Assembly (NCBI GenBank): GCA_900767595.1
Contig: CAAFZS010000017.1
Coordinates: forward strand, 1-49,354
DNA: 49,354 bases
Reading direction: 5' to 3'
From: Bacteroidales bacterium
GTDB taxonomy: Bacteria > Bacteroidota > Bacteroidia > Bacteroidales > Paludibacteraceae
Shown here in pieces: positions 42,851-49,354 of this stretch (positions are counted from its first letter, which is position 1; each line of letters starts with the position of its first letter). A program made the translations under genes and the position numbers. A model generated the notes under the pieces. That model did no database searches. It worked only from the letters and a program-made list of their open reading frames with translations, and was not told the origin of the DNA.

Positions 42851-43555
42851 ATGGTTAAGGTTCCTACACATTCAGCGTTTTATCGGCAGGTGATGGCGGT
42901 TGTTTTCCCCTCCATCTGCCCTTTCTGTCGTCAAGCCGTTGTGGACGAGGACGGAGAGGTGTGCGAGCACTGTCTCCCGCTTTTGCCTCGGACAGAACAG
43001 ATACAGACGCGAGGAAACATAACCGAGGATAAGTTCGTCAAACACCCGCATTTTGTGCGCGGGGCTGCGTGGCTGCACTATAAGGACGAACGAGTACGCG
43101 ATCTTATTCAACAGATGAAGTATAAGAACCGACCCATCATCGGGTACTCGTTAGGTAAAGCGTTGGGCAAGGAACTTGCCGAGCAGGGGTTTATGGACGG
43201 GATAGATGTGATTCTGCCTATTCCCTTACACCCCAAACGCCTGCGCAATCGGGGATATAACCAAGCGGAATATATTGCGGTCGGGATAGGAGAGGCTACG
43301 GATATACCGGTGGATGCCACGCATCTCGAACGGATTGTCAATAATCCGCAGCAAGCCAAGTTAGACGATAGGGAGCGAAAGGATAATGTGACCCATATCT
43401 TTGCGGTCAACCATCCGGAGGAGATGTATCGCAAACACATCTTACTCGTGGATGATGTAGTCACGACGGGAGCCACACTCAACTCGTGCATTGCCGCGAT
43501 GGCTCCCTTCCGCGGTTGTGAGGTCAGCATTGTCACGCTGGCTAAGGCACATTAA
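42851..43555 (+). CDS. ComF-family phosphoribosyltransferase-like protein
   Basis: 234 aa. An N-terminal four-Cys zinc knuckle (CPFCRQAVVDEDGEVCEHC) precedes a phosphoribosyltransferase fold with the PRPP loop ILLVDDVVTTGAT. ComF proteins are linked to DNA uptake in some bacteria, with the molecular role unresolved. Start at 42851 keeps the N-terminal helix usual in homologues; M42893 is an alternative with a longer leader. The 3' end overlaps the convergent GSCFA gene by 14 bases. Confidence 0.88.
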   Translation: MVKVPTHSAFYRQVMAVVFPSICPFCRQAVVDEDGEVCEHCLPLLPRTEQIQTRGNITEDKFVKHPHFVRGAAWLHYKDERVRDLIQQMKYKNRPIIGYSLGKALGKELAEQGFMDGIDVILPIPLHPKRLRNRGYNQAEYIAVGIGEATDIPVDATHLERIVNNPQQAKLDDRERKDNVTHIFAVNHPEEMYRKHILLVDDVVTTGATLNSCIAAMAPFRGCEVSIVTLAKAH

Positions 43556-44345
43556 AACCCAGTTTCTTGAGCTCTCGTTTTTCTTGTTCGATATGAGCCG
43601 CAAAAGCTTGCGCCTCGTTAGAATCGGGATGAAGCGGACGATGATGTTCGTCAAGCCAGAGCTGATGAAGTCTGGTCATCGACTGCAATGTATCTTGCGC
43701 AAAATACGTATCACACCACCGCTCCCAAAGAATATCTACCGCCACATCCGAAGGATGAAGCATATCCGCAGCGTAATAACGATAGTCGCGGAGCTCATCC
43801 AGCATAATCTCATAACTCGGGAAATAAGTGGATTGTGGATAGTGCGCCCGAAGGGCTATTGTGGATTGTAGATTGTCTATTGCTTGTAACAAAATGGCTT
43901 TGGAGATTTGGTTCTCGTGAAGGCCATCTTTCTTATGGCGAATGGGCGAGACGGTGAAGATCCAACGCTTATTCTTATACCGCTCCACGATAGGACACCA
44001 GAGGTCAACAATCTCCTCAACCGTCAATCGGCGACGAATAAAATCCGTTGCGGGACGCTTCTCGCAATTGTCCACCACCTCGGACGAATGTTTATCGATA
44101 TAGACCCAGGCGGTACCGAAGGTGATGACGATTACGTCCGCTTCGGGAGCGTAGTCGTCTATATGGTGCGCGATGGAGACCGGGTTATAAAGGGTTCCTG
44201 TCGGATTGGCGGTCACGCGGAAGAAATATTCGCGGAATTTATCGGCCATACGGTCGGAAAAACAAGAACCTAAAAGCAAGAGACGGTCGTTGAGTGTTAT
44301 CTTCCAGTCGGAAGGAGTAATATGAACAGGAGTACAGAGTTGCAT
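43542..44345 (-). CDS. GSCFA domain protein
   Basis: 267 aa from M44345 (MQLCTPVHIT); upstream in-frame sequence crosses the promoter. LLLLGSCFSDRMADKF is the GSCFA name motif near residue 30. Further family features are NPTGTLYNPVSIAHHI, ITFGTAWVY and FTVSPIRHKKDGLHENQISKA, with PSYEIMLDELRDYRYYAADMLHPS near the end. SGNH-hydrolase-like, function unknown, common in Bacteroidota. The ATG follows the -7 box by eight bases. A heptanucleotide array with a palindromic centre is translated in frame in the middle of the gene. Confidence 0.88.
   Translation of the reverse strand: MQLCTPVHITPSDWKITLNDRLLLLGSCFSDRMADKFREYFFRVTANPTGTLYNPVSIAHHIDDYAPEADVIVITFGTAWVYIDKHSSEVVDNCEKRPATDFIRRRLTVEEIVDLWCPIVERYKNKRWIFTVSPIRHKKDGLHENQISKAILLQAIDNLQSTIALRAHYPQSTYFPSYEIMLDELRDYRYYAADMLHPSDVAVDILWERWCDTYFAQDTLQSMTRLHQLWLDEHHRPLHPDSNEAQAFAAHIEQEKRELKKLGFNVP
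43829..43882. repeat. Array-palindrome-array element inside the GSCFA gene
   Basis: Plus-strand units TGGATTG, TGGATAG, then the palindrome GCCCGAAGGGC (43846-43856), TATTG, then TGGATTG, TAGATTG, TCTATTG. On the coding strand it is read in frame as QAIDNLQSTIALRAHYPQST. Orientation relative to the gene is opposite to that of the TGGATTG array before the PASTA gene. Confidence 0.8.
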
Positions 44346-44353
44346 AGCGAGTA

Positions 44354-44385
44354 CAAATGTACGACATTTTTTTGATATATGCAAA
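44354..44385 (-). promoter_or_regulatory. Promoter of the GSCFA gene
   Basis: Minus strand: TTTG (44385-44382) extended as TTTGCATATAT, 20 bases, TACATTTG (44361-44354). The start codon is eight bases beyond the box. Confidence 0.82.
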
Positions 44386-44409
44386 TAAAAAAGCATTTTT
44401 GTCAAAAAA

Positions 44410-44441
44410 TTTGCGTATATGGAAAATTTTCCGTACCTTTG
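44410..44441 (+). promoter_or_regulatory. Promoter of the surface protein gene
   Basis: TTTG (44410-44413) continued as CGTATAT, 20 bases, TACCTTTG (44434-44441). The predicted leader of about 105 bases consists almost wholly of short tandem repeats. Confidence 0.82.
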
Positions 44442-44457
44442 TACCCGAAATTTGGGG

Positions 44458-44546
44458 GTAGAGGAGTAGAGGAGTAGAGGAGTAGGGTATCTACTCGCCT
44501 AAAACTAAAGACTAAAAACTAACGACTAATAACTAACGACTAATAA
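44458..44546 (+). repeat. Composite octamer-hairpin-heptamer array in a 5' leader
   Basis: Three perfect GTAGAGGA octamers (44458-44481) plus a decayed fourth lead into a 6-bp hairpin GAGTAG/CTACTC (44480-44485 with 44491-44496). From 44505 there are six heptamers of CTAAnnA form, in which CTAACGA and CTAATAA alternate twice. The ATG follows five bases later. Confidence 0.85.
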
Positions 44547-44551
44547 CAAAT

Positions 44552-46708
44552 ATGAAAAAAGTTTTTCTCCTTTTGATGGCAATAGGAACAGCTATTGCCG
44601 GTATGGCAAAGAATGATTACTACCACCTTATGACCGCCGATTCCACCATCGTCGATGGTGACGAGATCGTGTTCTACTGTCCTACTCAAAAGAAAGCCAG
44701 TGCGGGATTCTACCCCACCGGTAAATACCTTAACGGCGTAACCGCTCAAATCAACGAAGACGGCGAACTCGTCATCGAAGATTCTCAGCCCCTAACCGTA
44801 AAAGCACACGGCAATTATTGGAACCTCTATCTCGGTAAGAAAAGCATCGGACATAAATCGACTACCGACAACTCGGTCGATTTTGCGAGCGATGTCACCA
44901 CCGACTTCGCCATTACGATCAATGCCGACACGAACGCTATCGTGAAAAGTCAAACCGGTTCGACAAAATTCCCGCAGTTCTATTGCAACACCAACGGAAA
45001 CTTCCGCCTCTATAACTCCACGACGATGTCTGCTATCCGTATCTACCGCAAAGTGGCACAACCTATTACACCCGTTGCGGTGACGAGCGTCACCTTAAAT
45101 ATTCACGCGCAACGCGTACGCGTAGGAGAACAGTTTACTCTACAGGCTACCGTTCTACCCGAAGAGGCAGCGAATAAGAACATCACCTGGACCGCTCTAC
45201 AAGGAAACGTCAGTGTGGACGAAGGTGTAGTCTCCGCACTGACCGAAGGACCGGATACGGTCATCGTCACTACCGAGGATGGCGGTTTTGCCGACACCTG
45301 CGCTATCGAAGTGGTACCGGCACCGAAAACACTCACGTGGAACCAAGTGCAATATGTTGACTCCCTCAAAGATGGTGTGCGTGTCTTCATTGGCACCGAA
45401 GCTAAGGATGTGGTGGTTGGACTATATGAGAAAGGTTCGAATATCAAAGGCGTAGCAGCCACCTATTCCGACAACCGTCACCAAGTGACCGCCAGCGACG
45501 AGTATGCCTATACCATTCAACGCGACGGAGAGAAGATTATCTTCGTTGGATCCGACGGAAAGTACCTCTATATGTACAACACCAGCAAGAACCTCAGCAG
45601 CAGTTCCACCCTCGACAATAAAGCCAGATGGACCATTACTATCAACGAGCGATACGGACAAGCTTTGATAGCCAATGTATATAGTAGCAGTTGGCATATC
45701 TTCCTTAACAAAACCGCACAACCGCCTCTATTCTGCACCTATACCACTACCCCCGGTACCGATGCGAACATTGCTAATGTATGCCTCTATTCGGACAATG
45801 CACCGGCTTGGAAGGAATATGTGCCACAACCCGAATGGACCATCCTTTGCGGTGAAGACACGATAGAGGATAAACTCGACTTCGGCAAAGTGGTTTATGA
45901 CGACAGTTGGGGCACGGAAGTGAATCCTTATGAGGCAGCGAAGACTTTGACCTTTGTCACCAAAGATCTGGAGGAACAAACCATTAACTTAAGCCTCAAA
46001 AAAGGGGCGGTCTTTGAACTGATTTCCTCAGAGGTACCGGGCAAAGGCGGCACAGCATCGATACAGTTCTCCACAGACTCCGAAGGAGCCTATTCCGACA
46101 GCCTCTTCGTTGAGATAGCCGACACCACGATTGGTATCCTACTCACCGCCGAGGCCGTCAAAGAGGAAGAAGTCAAACCGACGTTAAGCCTCAGCACCCA
46201 CGAGATTTATCTCAACCCTAATCTCGACAATTATATGGACGATATGGCGGAGTTCACTTTCAGTGTCAAGAACCTCGTTAAACCGCTCTATATCAAATGG
46301 GAAAAGGGAGAGATACCCGACTGGCAAGGCGACAAGATAACCATTCTTGCCGGAAATAATGCGGACGAAGTATATTTCGGTTCTGCCACGAATATGGGTA
46401 CCGAAACCCGTACCGACGAGTCCGTCCTCATCGAAGCCCGCGCTTACGAGACAGGGACCTTCGTTTCGACCCTTTGTTTCTACACCTACGATGCGAATAA
46501 AGAACTATCCTTCGAGGACCGCGTGACCATCACCATACATATTGACCAAGAGTATAGGCCCGTGACAGGGATGGAAGGATTGAGGAATGAGGAAAAAGGA
46601 AAAAGGATTGAGGAAATAGGATTGAGGAAAGTGGTGAAAGAGGGACGGATTATGATCCTGCGCAATGGCGCGCGCTATACGATTGATGGATTGAAGATTG
46701 ACTATTGA
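44552..46708 (+). CDS. Secreted surface protein with Ig-like (BIG2) domain and T9SS-like C-terminal tail
   Basis: 718 aa. Signal peptide MKKVFLLLMAIGTAIAGMA. Residues about 175-255 form a BIG2-type Ig domain (VTSVTLNIHAQRVRVGEQFTL, ATVLPEEAANKNITWTA). On either side lie two related beta-rich segments (STTMSAIRIYRKV and CLYSDNAPAWKEY). A later part resembles BACON/Ig-like domains (LDFGKVVYDDSWG). The end, KVVKEGRIMILRNGARYTIDGLKI, fits the type A sorting tails of type IX secretion cargo in Bacteroidales. The linker before it and the last residues are encoded by heptanucleotide arrays. Likely cell-surface exposed; ligand unknown. Confidence 0.78.
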   Translation: MKKVFLLLMAIGTAIAGMAKNDYYHLMTADSTIVDGDEIVFYCPTQKKASAGFYPTGKYLNGVTAQINEDGELVIEDSQPLTVKAHGNYWNLYLGKKSIGHKSTTDNSVDFASDVTTDFAITINADTNAIVKSQTGSTKFPQFYCNTNGNFRLYNSTTMSAIRIYRKVAQPITPVAVTSVTLNIHAQRVRVGEQFTLQATVLPEEAANKNITWTALQGNVSVDEGVVSALTEGPDTVIVTTEDGGFADTCAIEVVPAPKTLTWNQVQYVDSLKDGVRVFIGTEAKDVVVGLYEKGSNIKGVAATYSDNRHQVTASDEYAYTIQRDGEKIIFVGSDGKYLYMYNTSKNLSSSSTLDNKARWTITINERYGQALIANVYSSSWHIFLNKTAQPPLFCTYTTTPGTDANIANVCLYSDNAPAWKEYVPQPEWTILCGEDTIEDKLDFGKVVYDDSWGTEVNPYEAAKTLTFVTKDLEEQTINLSLKKGAVFELISSEVPGKGGTASIQFSTDSEGAYSDSLFVEIADTTIGILLTAEAVKEEEVKPTLSLSTHEIYLNPNLDNYMDDMAEFTFSVKNLVKPLYIKWEKGEIPDWQGDKITILAGNNADEVYFGSATNMGTETRTDESVLIEARAYETGTFVSTLCFYTYDANKELSFEDRVTITIHIDQEYRPVTGMEGLRNEEKGKRIEEIGLRKVVKEGRIMILRNGARYTIDGLKIDY
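46577..46632 (+). repeat. Eight heptamers in frame before the sorting tail
   Basis: GGATTGA, GGAATGA, GGAAAAA, GGAAAAA, GGATTGA, GGAAATA, GGATTGA, GGAAAGT: eight contiguous units all beginning GGA. They encode a charged linker (GLRNEEKGKRIEEIGLRK) between the last globular domain and the C-terminal tail. Confidence 0.85.
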
Positions 46709-46715
46709 AGATTGG
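46682..46715 (+). repeat. ATTGA-phased array across the surface protein stop codon
   Basis: ATTGA or ATTGG begins at 46682, 46690, 46697, 46704 and 46711 (one 8-base and three 7-base steps). The array encodes the last residues IDGLKIDY and supplies the TGA stop. It shares GATTGAAGATTGA with the array before the rhomboid gene. Confidence 0.7.
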
Positions 46716-46718
46716 AGG

Positions 46719-48734
46719 TTATAACGGATCGACGTTGAGGAGGATCTGGATGGATTTGAGGTTTGGTAAGTTGCGAACATAGTCAATCTGCTGCATCACG
46801 CGCTGTTTGGCGTTAGCAAAAGAAGCCGAGGTCTCAATCCGCAAGCGGATATTCCGTATATAATATCTATTGACGCGTTGAACGGCAGGTAAGAGCACCA
46901 CCGAACAACGAGGACCAAAACATTGCGATAGAAGTTGCTGCAAGATATAAGCAGCAGCTTCTAATTTTGATACATCGGTATGTCGAACCGTTACCTCAAT
47001 GATTCGATGAAAAGGAGGATACTTGAACTCCTTACGCTCTTTAATCTCGTGATTATACAAAGCCAGATAATCGTGCTTCTGTACCTGTTGGTAAACATCG
47101 TTGTTGGGGTCAAAGGTCTGAATAAACACCTGTCCCTCCGTTCCTTTTCGTCCAGCCCGACCGGATACCTGTTCTAAGAGTTGGAACGCTCGTTCCGCCG
47201 AACGGAAATCCGGTTGCGATACCATCTGATCCGCATTCAAAACCGCCACCAACGACACATCGTCGAAATGCAATCCTTTGGTGACCATTTGTGTTCCTAT
47301 TAAGATATCCACCTCGTGACGTGCAAAAGCGTCAATGATATGCTGATAATCGTCCTTGCGACGCGTAGTATCTAAGTCCATTCGTGCCACTCGCGCCTCA
47401 GGAAAGAGCTTGGCAACCTCCTCCTCGATACGCTCCGTACCAAACCCATGCATCTTCATCTCGCCCCCGCAGTCGGGACAAGTGGAGGGCAAAGCGGTGG
47501 TATAACCACAATAGTGGCAAACGAGTTGACGGGGAGAGAGGTGTACTGTTAGCGACACATCGCAGTTAGGACAGCGCGGCGGCTGACCGCAAGAGGTACA
47601 TTGAACGAAGGGCGCGTAACCCCGTCTATTCTGGAAAAGAATGACCTGTTTATTTTTTGCTAACTCTTCGCGAATCTTATCCACCAACGGGTCCGAAAAA
47701 TGGTCATACATCTCCTTGCGATGATACTGCTGCTGAAGGTCAATGAGGTGGATAGAAGGCAAAGCCAGACCCGCATAACGTTCCGAAAGAGTGACTAATC
47801 CATATTTGCCTTGCAACGCATTATAATACGTCTCTATCGCCGGCGTAGCTGTCCCTAATAAGACTTTGGCTTGTTGGGCTTGTGCCGCCATGATAGCCAC
47901 CGAACGGGCATGGTAACGAGGGGCAGGGTCTTGCTGTTTATAAGAGGGTTCGTGCTCCTCATCCACAATCACCAGTCCCAGATTAGTGATGGGCAAGAAC
48001 ACGGCTGACCGCGCACCTAAGATAAGTTGGGGTTGGGACGGCTGATTAGGAAGACAGAGCGAACGATACGTCTCCATTCGTTGGGCATCGGTGACGCGGG
48101 AGTGATACACCACTAATTGACTACCAAAATACGCGGCCAAACGGGAGGTGAGTTGGGTGGTAAGTGCAATCTCGGGAACCAGATAAAGCACATTCTTACC
48201 CGAGCGCAAGGTTTCGTCAATCAGATGGGTATAGACCTCCGTCTTACCCGACGAGGTGACCCCGTGTAGGAGCACCACTTCGTGGTTGAGCCATTGGGTT
48301 TTGATTTGCTCTAAACTACACTGCTGAGGTGTATTAAGTGCAGCCAAAGCAGAGGGTTGAATAGTAGTATAATCGGGTCGTTTGGTACGCTTATGGGAAG
48401 AGGTTAAGCTATAGGTTTTATCAAGGGCTTTGGCAGGCAAAGCCGCAGCCAGCACATCCCCTATCGGGCACATATAATATGTGGCTATCCAATGCCAGAG
48501 ATTGAGTTGGGTCTCCGACACCATCGGCACTTCGTCCAGAGGGCCAATGATTGGACGGAGCGTAATCTTATCGTCTTTTTGAACGGGAGAGTTATCCACT
48601 ATACCCACACACTCTTTCTTTCCCAACGGCACCAGCACACGCGTTCCCACAGCAGGAATAGGCATATCCTCCGGCACGAGATACGTGTATGTGTCGGCAA
48701 TGGCGAGGGGTAATATGACGTTGAGGCTCTTCAC
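46719..48734 (-). CDS. priA: Primosomal replication restart helicase PriA
   Basis: 671 aa from a GTG start at 48734 (V/MKSLNVILPLAIADTYTYLVPE). The frame continues to an ATG at 48866, but that lies upstream of the promoter, and family N-termini align with the GTG. Helicase motifs: GVTSSGKTEVY (Walker A), IVDEEHEPSYK (DEEH box), GTQMVTKGLHF and QVSGRAGR. Eight zinc-ligand Cys run from CTSCG to CPDCGG. Restarts stalled replication forks. Convergent with the surface protein gene, ten bases apart. Confidence 0.94.
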   Translation of the reverse strand: MKSLNVILPLAIADTYTYLVPEDMPIPAVGTRVLVPLGKKECVGIVDNSPVQKDDKITLRPIIGPLDEVPMVSETQLNLWHWIATYYMCPIGDVLAAALPAKALDKTYSLTSSHKRTKRPDYTTIQPSALAALNTPQQCSLEQIKTQWLNHEVVLLHGVTSSGKTEVYTHLIDETLRSGKNVLYLVPEIALTTQLTSRLAAYFGSQLVVYHSRVTDAQRMETYRSLCLPNQPSQPQLILGARSAVFLPITNLGLVIVDEEHEPSYKQQDPAPRYHARSVAIMAAQAQQAKVLLGTATPAIETYYNALQGKYGLVTLSERYAGLALPSIHLIDLQQQYHRKEMYDHFSDPLVDKIREELAKNKQVILFQNRRGYAPFVQCTSCGQPPRCPNCDVSLTVHLSPRQLVCHYCGYTTALPSTCPDCGGEMKMHGFGTERIEEEVAKLFPEARVARMDLDTTRRKDDYQHIIDAFARHEVDILIGTQMVTKGLHFDDVSLVAVLNADQMVSQPDFRSAERAFQLLEQVSGRAGRKGTEGQVFIQTFDPNNDVYQQVQKHDYLALYNHEIKERKEFKYPPFHRIIEVTVRHTDVSKLEAAAYILQQLLSQCFGPRCSVVLLPAVQRVNRYYIRNIRLRIETSASFANAKQRVMQQIDYVRNLPNLKSIQILLNVDPL

Positions 48735-48779
48735 GTTAGAATTTTGTGTAAATTTGAGGCTTGCTTCCAAAATTGCATG

Positions 48780-48811
48780 CAAAGGTACGACTTTTTTTTG
48801 ATATACACAAA
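48780..48811 (-). promoter_or_regulatory. Promoter of priA
   Basis: Minus strand: TTTG (48811-48808), 20 bases, TACCTTTG (48787-48780) followed by CA. It fixes the transcript start near 48775, inside the longest open frame, which is why the GTG start was chosen. Confidence 0.85.
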
Positions 48812-48827
48812 GAAAACGACAAATAAA

Positions 48828-48859
48828 TTTGCATATCTCAGAAATTTTCCGTATCTTTG
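48828..48859 (+). promoter_or_regulatory. Promoter of the WYL-type regulator
   Basis: TTTG (48828-48831) continued as CATAT, 20 bases, TATCTTTG (48852-48859) followed by CA. The -33 boxes of this and the priA promoter are 16 bases apart on opposite strands. Confidence 0.85.
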
Positions 48860-48911
48860 CAGTCAATTTGACCGCAAAGGGGAAACATCCTTCTACTCGA
48901 AGTTAAAAAAT

Positions 48912-49354
48912 ATGCCAAACACACGTTTAGCCACATTACGATACCAGGCACTTGACCGCTGCTTCAGCGACCGGATGAGGTATTACTTTATTGAGGACCT
49001 CATTAAGGCTGTCAACCACACACTAGAGGAGAACGGACAAATACCTGTTTCTCGTCGCACGGTCTTCAATGATATTGGCGACATGGTGGGCAATCACGAT
49101 TGGCGAGTATTGTTTGAGGAACCCGGGAAGATTAATGGCCGTCGGTATTATCGGTACGAGAATCCCGACTACTCTATTTGGAAGAACGACCTCAACCAAT
49201 ACCAAGTGGCGCAACTCAAATCCATGCTCCTTATATTGCAGCAGTTCCGTGGAATGCCACAATATGAGCGTTTAGCGGAAGTAGTTGAGCAATTGGAGGA
49301 GAAGTATAACTTTGAGTTAGAGGACACGGAGCAAGTGATTGCTTTTGATACGAA
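48912..49354 (+). CDS. WYL-domain-type transcriptional regulator, truncated by the window edge
   Basis: Open from ATG 48912 to the window end without a stop, at least 147 codons. It begins MPNTRLATLRYQALDRCFSD. A winged-helix-like segment (EENGQIPVSRRTVFNDIGDM) resembles the DNA-binding part of Bacteroidota WYL regulators. A linker follows with DYSIWKNDLNQYQVAQLKSML, and then QFRGMPQYERLAEVVEQLEEKY. The WYL ligand-binding domain itself would lie beyond the edge. Such proteins often control DNA-damage or defence genes, but the target here cannot be seen. Confidence 0.75.
   Translation, partial: MPNTRLATLRYQALDRCFSDRMRYYFIEDLIKAVNHTLEENGQIPVSRRTVFNDIGDMVGNHDWRVLFEEPGKINGRRYYRYENPDYSIWKNDLNQYQVAQLKSMLLILQQFRGMPQYERLAEVVEQLEEKYNFELEDTEQVIAFDT

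Noticed and set aside
48735..48866. ATG 48866 as the priA start
   Set aside because: It lies upstream of the priA -7 box, and the extra 44 residues do not resemble a PriA N-terminus.

Overview
The window is a gene-dense stretch of a Bacteroidota chromosome, most likely order Bacteroidales. Support comes from Bacteroidota-type promoters (TTTG, 20 bases, TAnnTTTG) before at least ten genes, from lineage-typical genes (gldB, a PorX-type response regulator with a PglZ domain, an OstA-like protein, a DUF3316 barrel, GSCFA, a reversed rubrerythrin), and from a surface protein ending in a type IX secretion-like tail. There is no rRNA, phage, IS element or CRISPR array. About 44 protein genes and one tRNA-Asn are supported.

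Layout. 1-215: repeat-rich leader of a DUF4143 ATPase (216-1514). 1535-2879, minus: recX and prmC. 2929-11808, plus: eight packed genes (ribD, two SurA/PpiC-type periplasmic chaperones, an OstA-like protein, a small barrel, dnaG, a radical SAM protein, a nucleosidase-like protein). 11813-26089, minus: an unbroken string of 14 genes read mreB-mreC-mreD-mrdA-rodA-yraN-mnmG-apt-uvrC-tsaE-DUF3316-S41 protease-lolD-gldB, so the elongasome is followed by tRNA modification, purine salvage, repair and envelope genes. A perfect parS-like palindrome sits in the mnmG-apt gap. 26211-26284: tRNA-Asn with a strong terminator. 26449-29000, plus: PfkB kinase, plsC, flippase-like membrane protein. 28990-34379, minus: adk-obg-CLC channel-HhH/barrel protein. 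34489-34746: HU. 34884-41398, minus: rubrerythrin, typA, PASTA protein, rluD, porX, rhomboid. 41492-49354: galK, comF, GSCFA, a surface protein, priA and a truncated WYL-type regulator, arranged as divergent pairs sharing promoter regions.

The least ordinary feature is a set of very short tandem DNA repeats, period 7 or 8, at about a dozen places. Several fill exactly the gap between one gene's stop codon and the next gene's start codon. Others lie in frame inside genes (recX, rluD, GSCFA, the surface protein). The same units recur in unrelated places, for example TTGAAGA/ATGAAGA before both a barrel gene and the rhomboid gene, TGGATTG before the PASTA gene and inside GSCFA, and GGAGTAGA in a leader and inside rluD. 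Three sites have an array-palindrome-array build. prmC carries two larger in-frame arrays of 16-19 base units with palindromic cores.

Limits: product names rest on motif recognition by eye. Start sites were moved where a promoter or family N-terminus made the longest frame unlikely. No alignments or searches were run.
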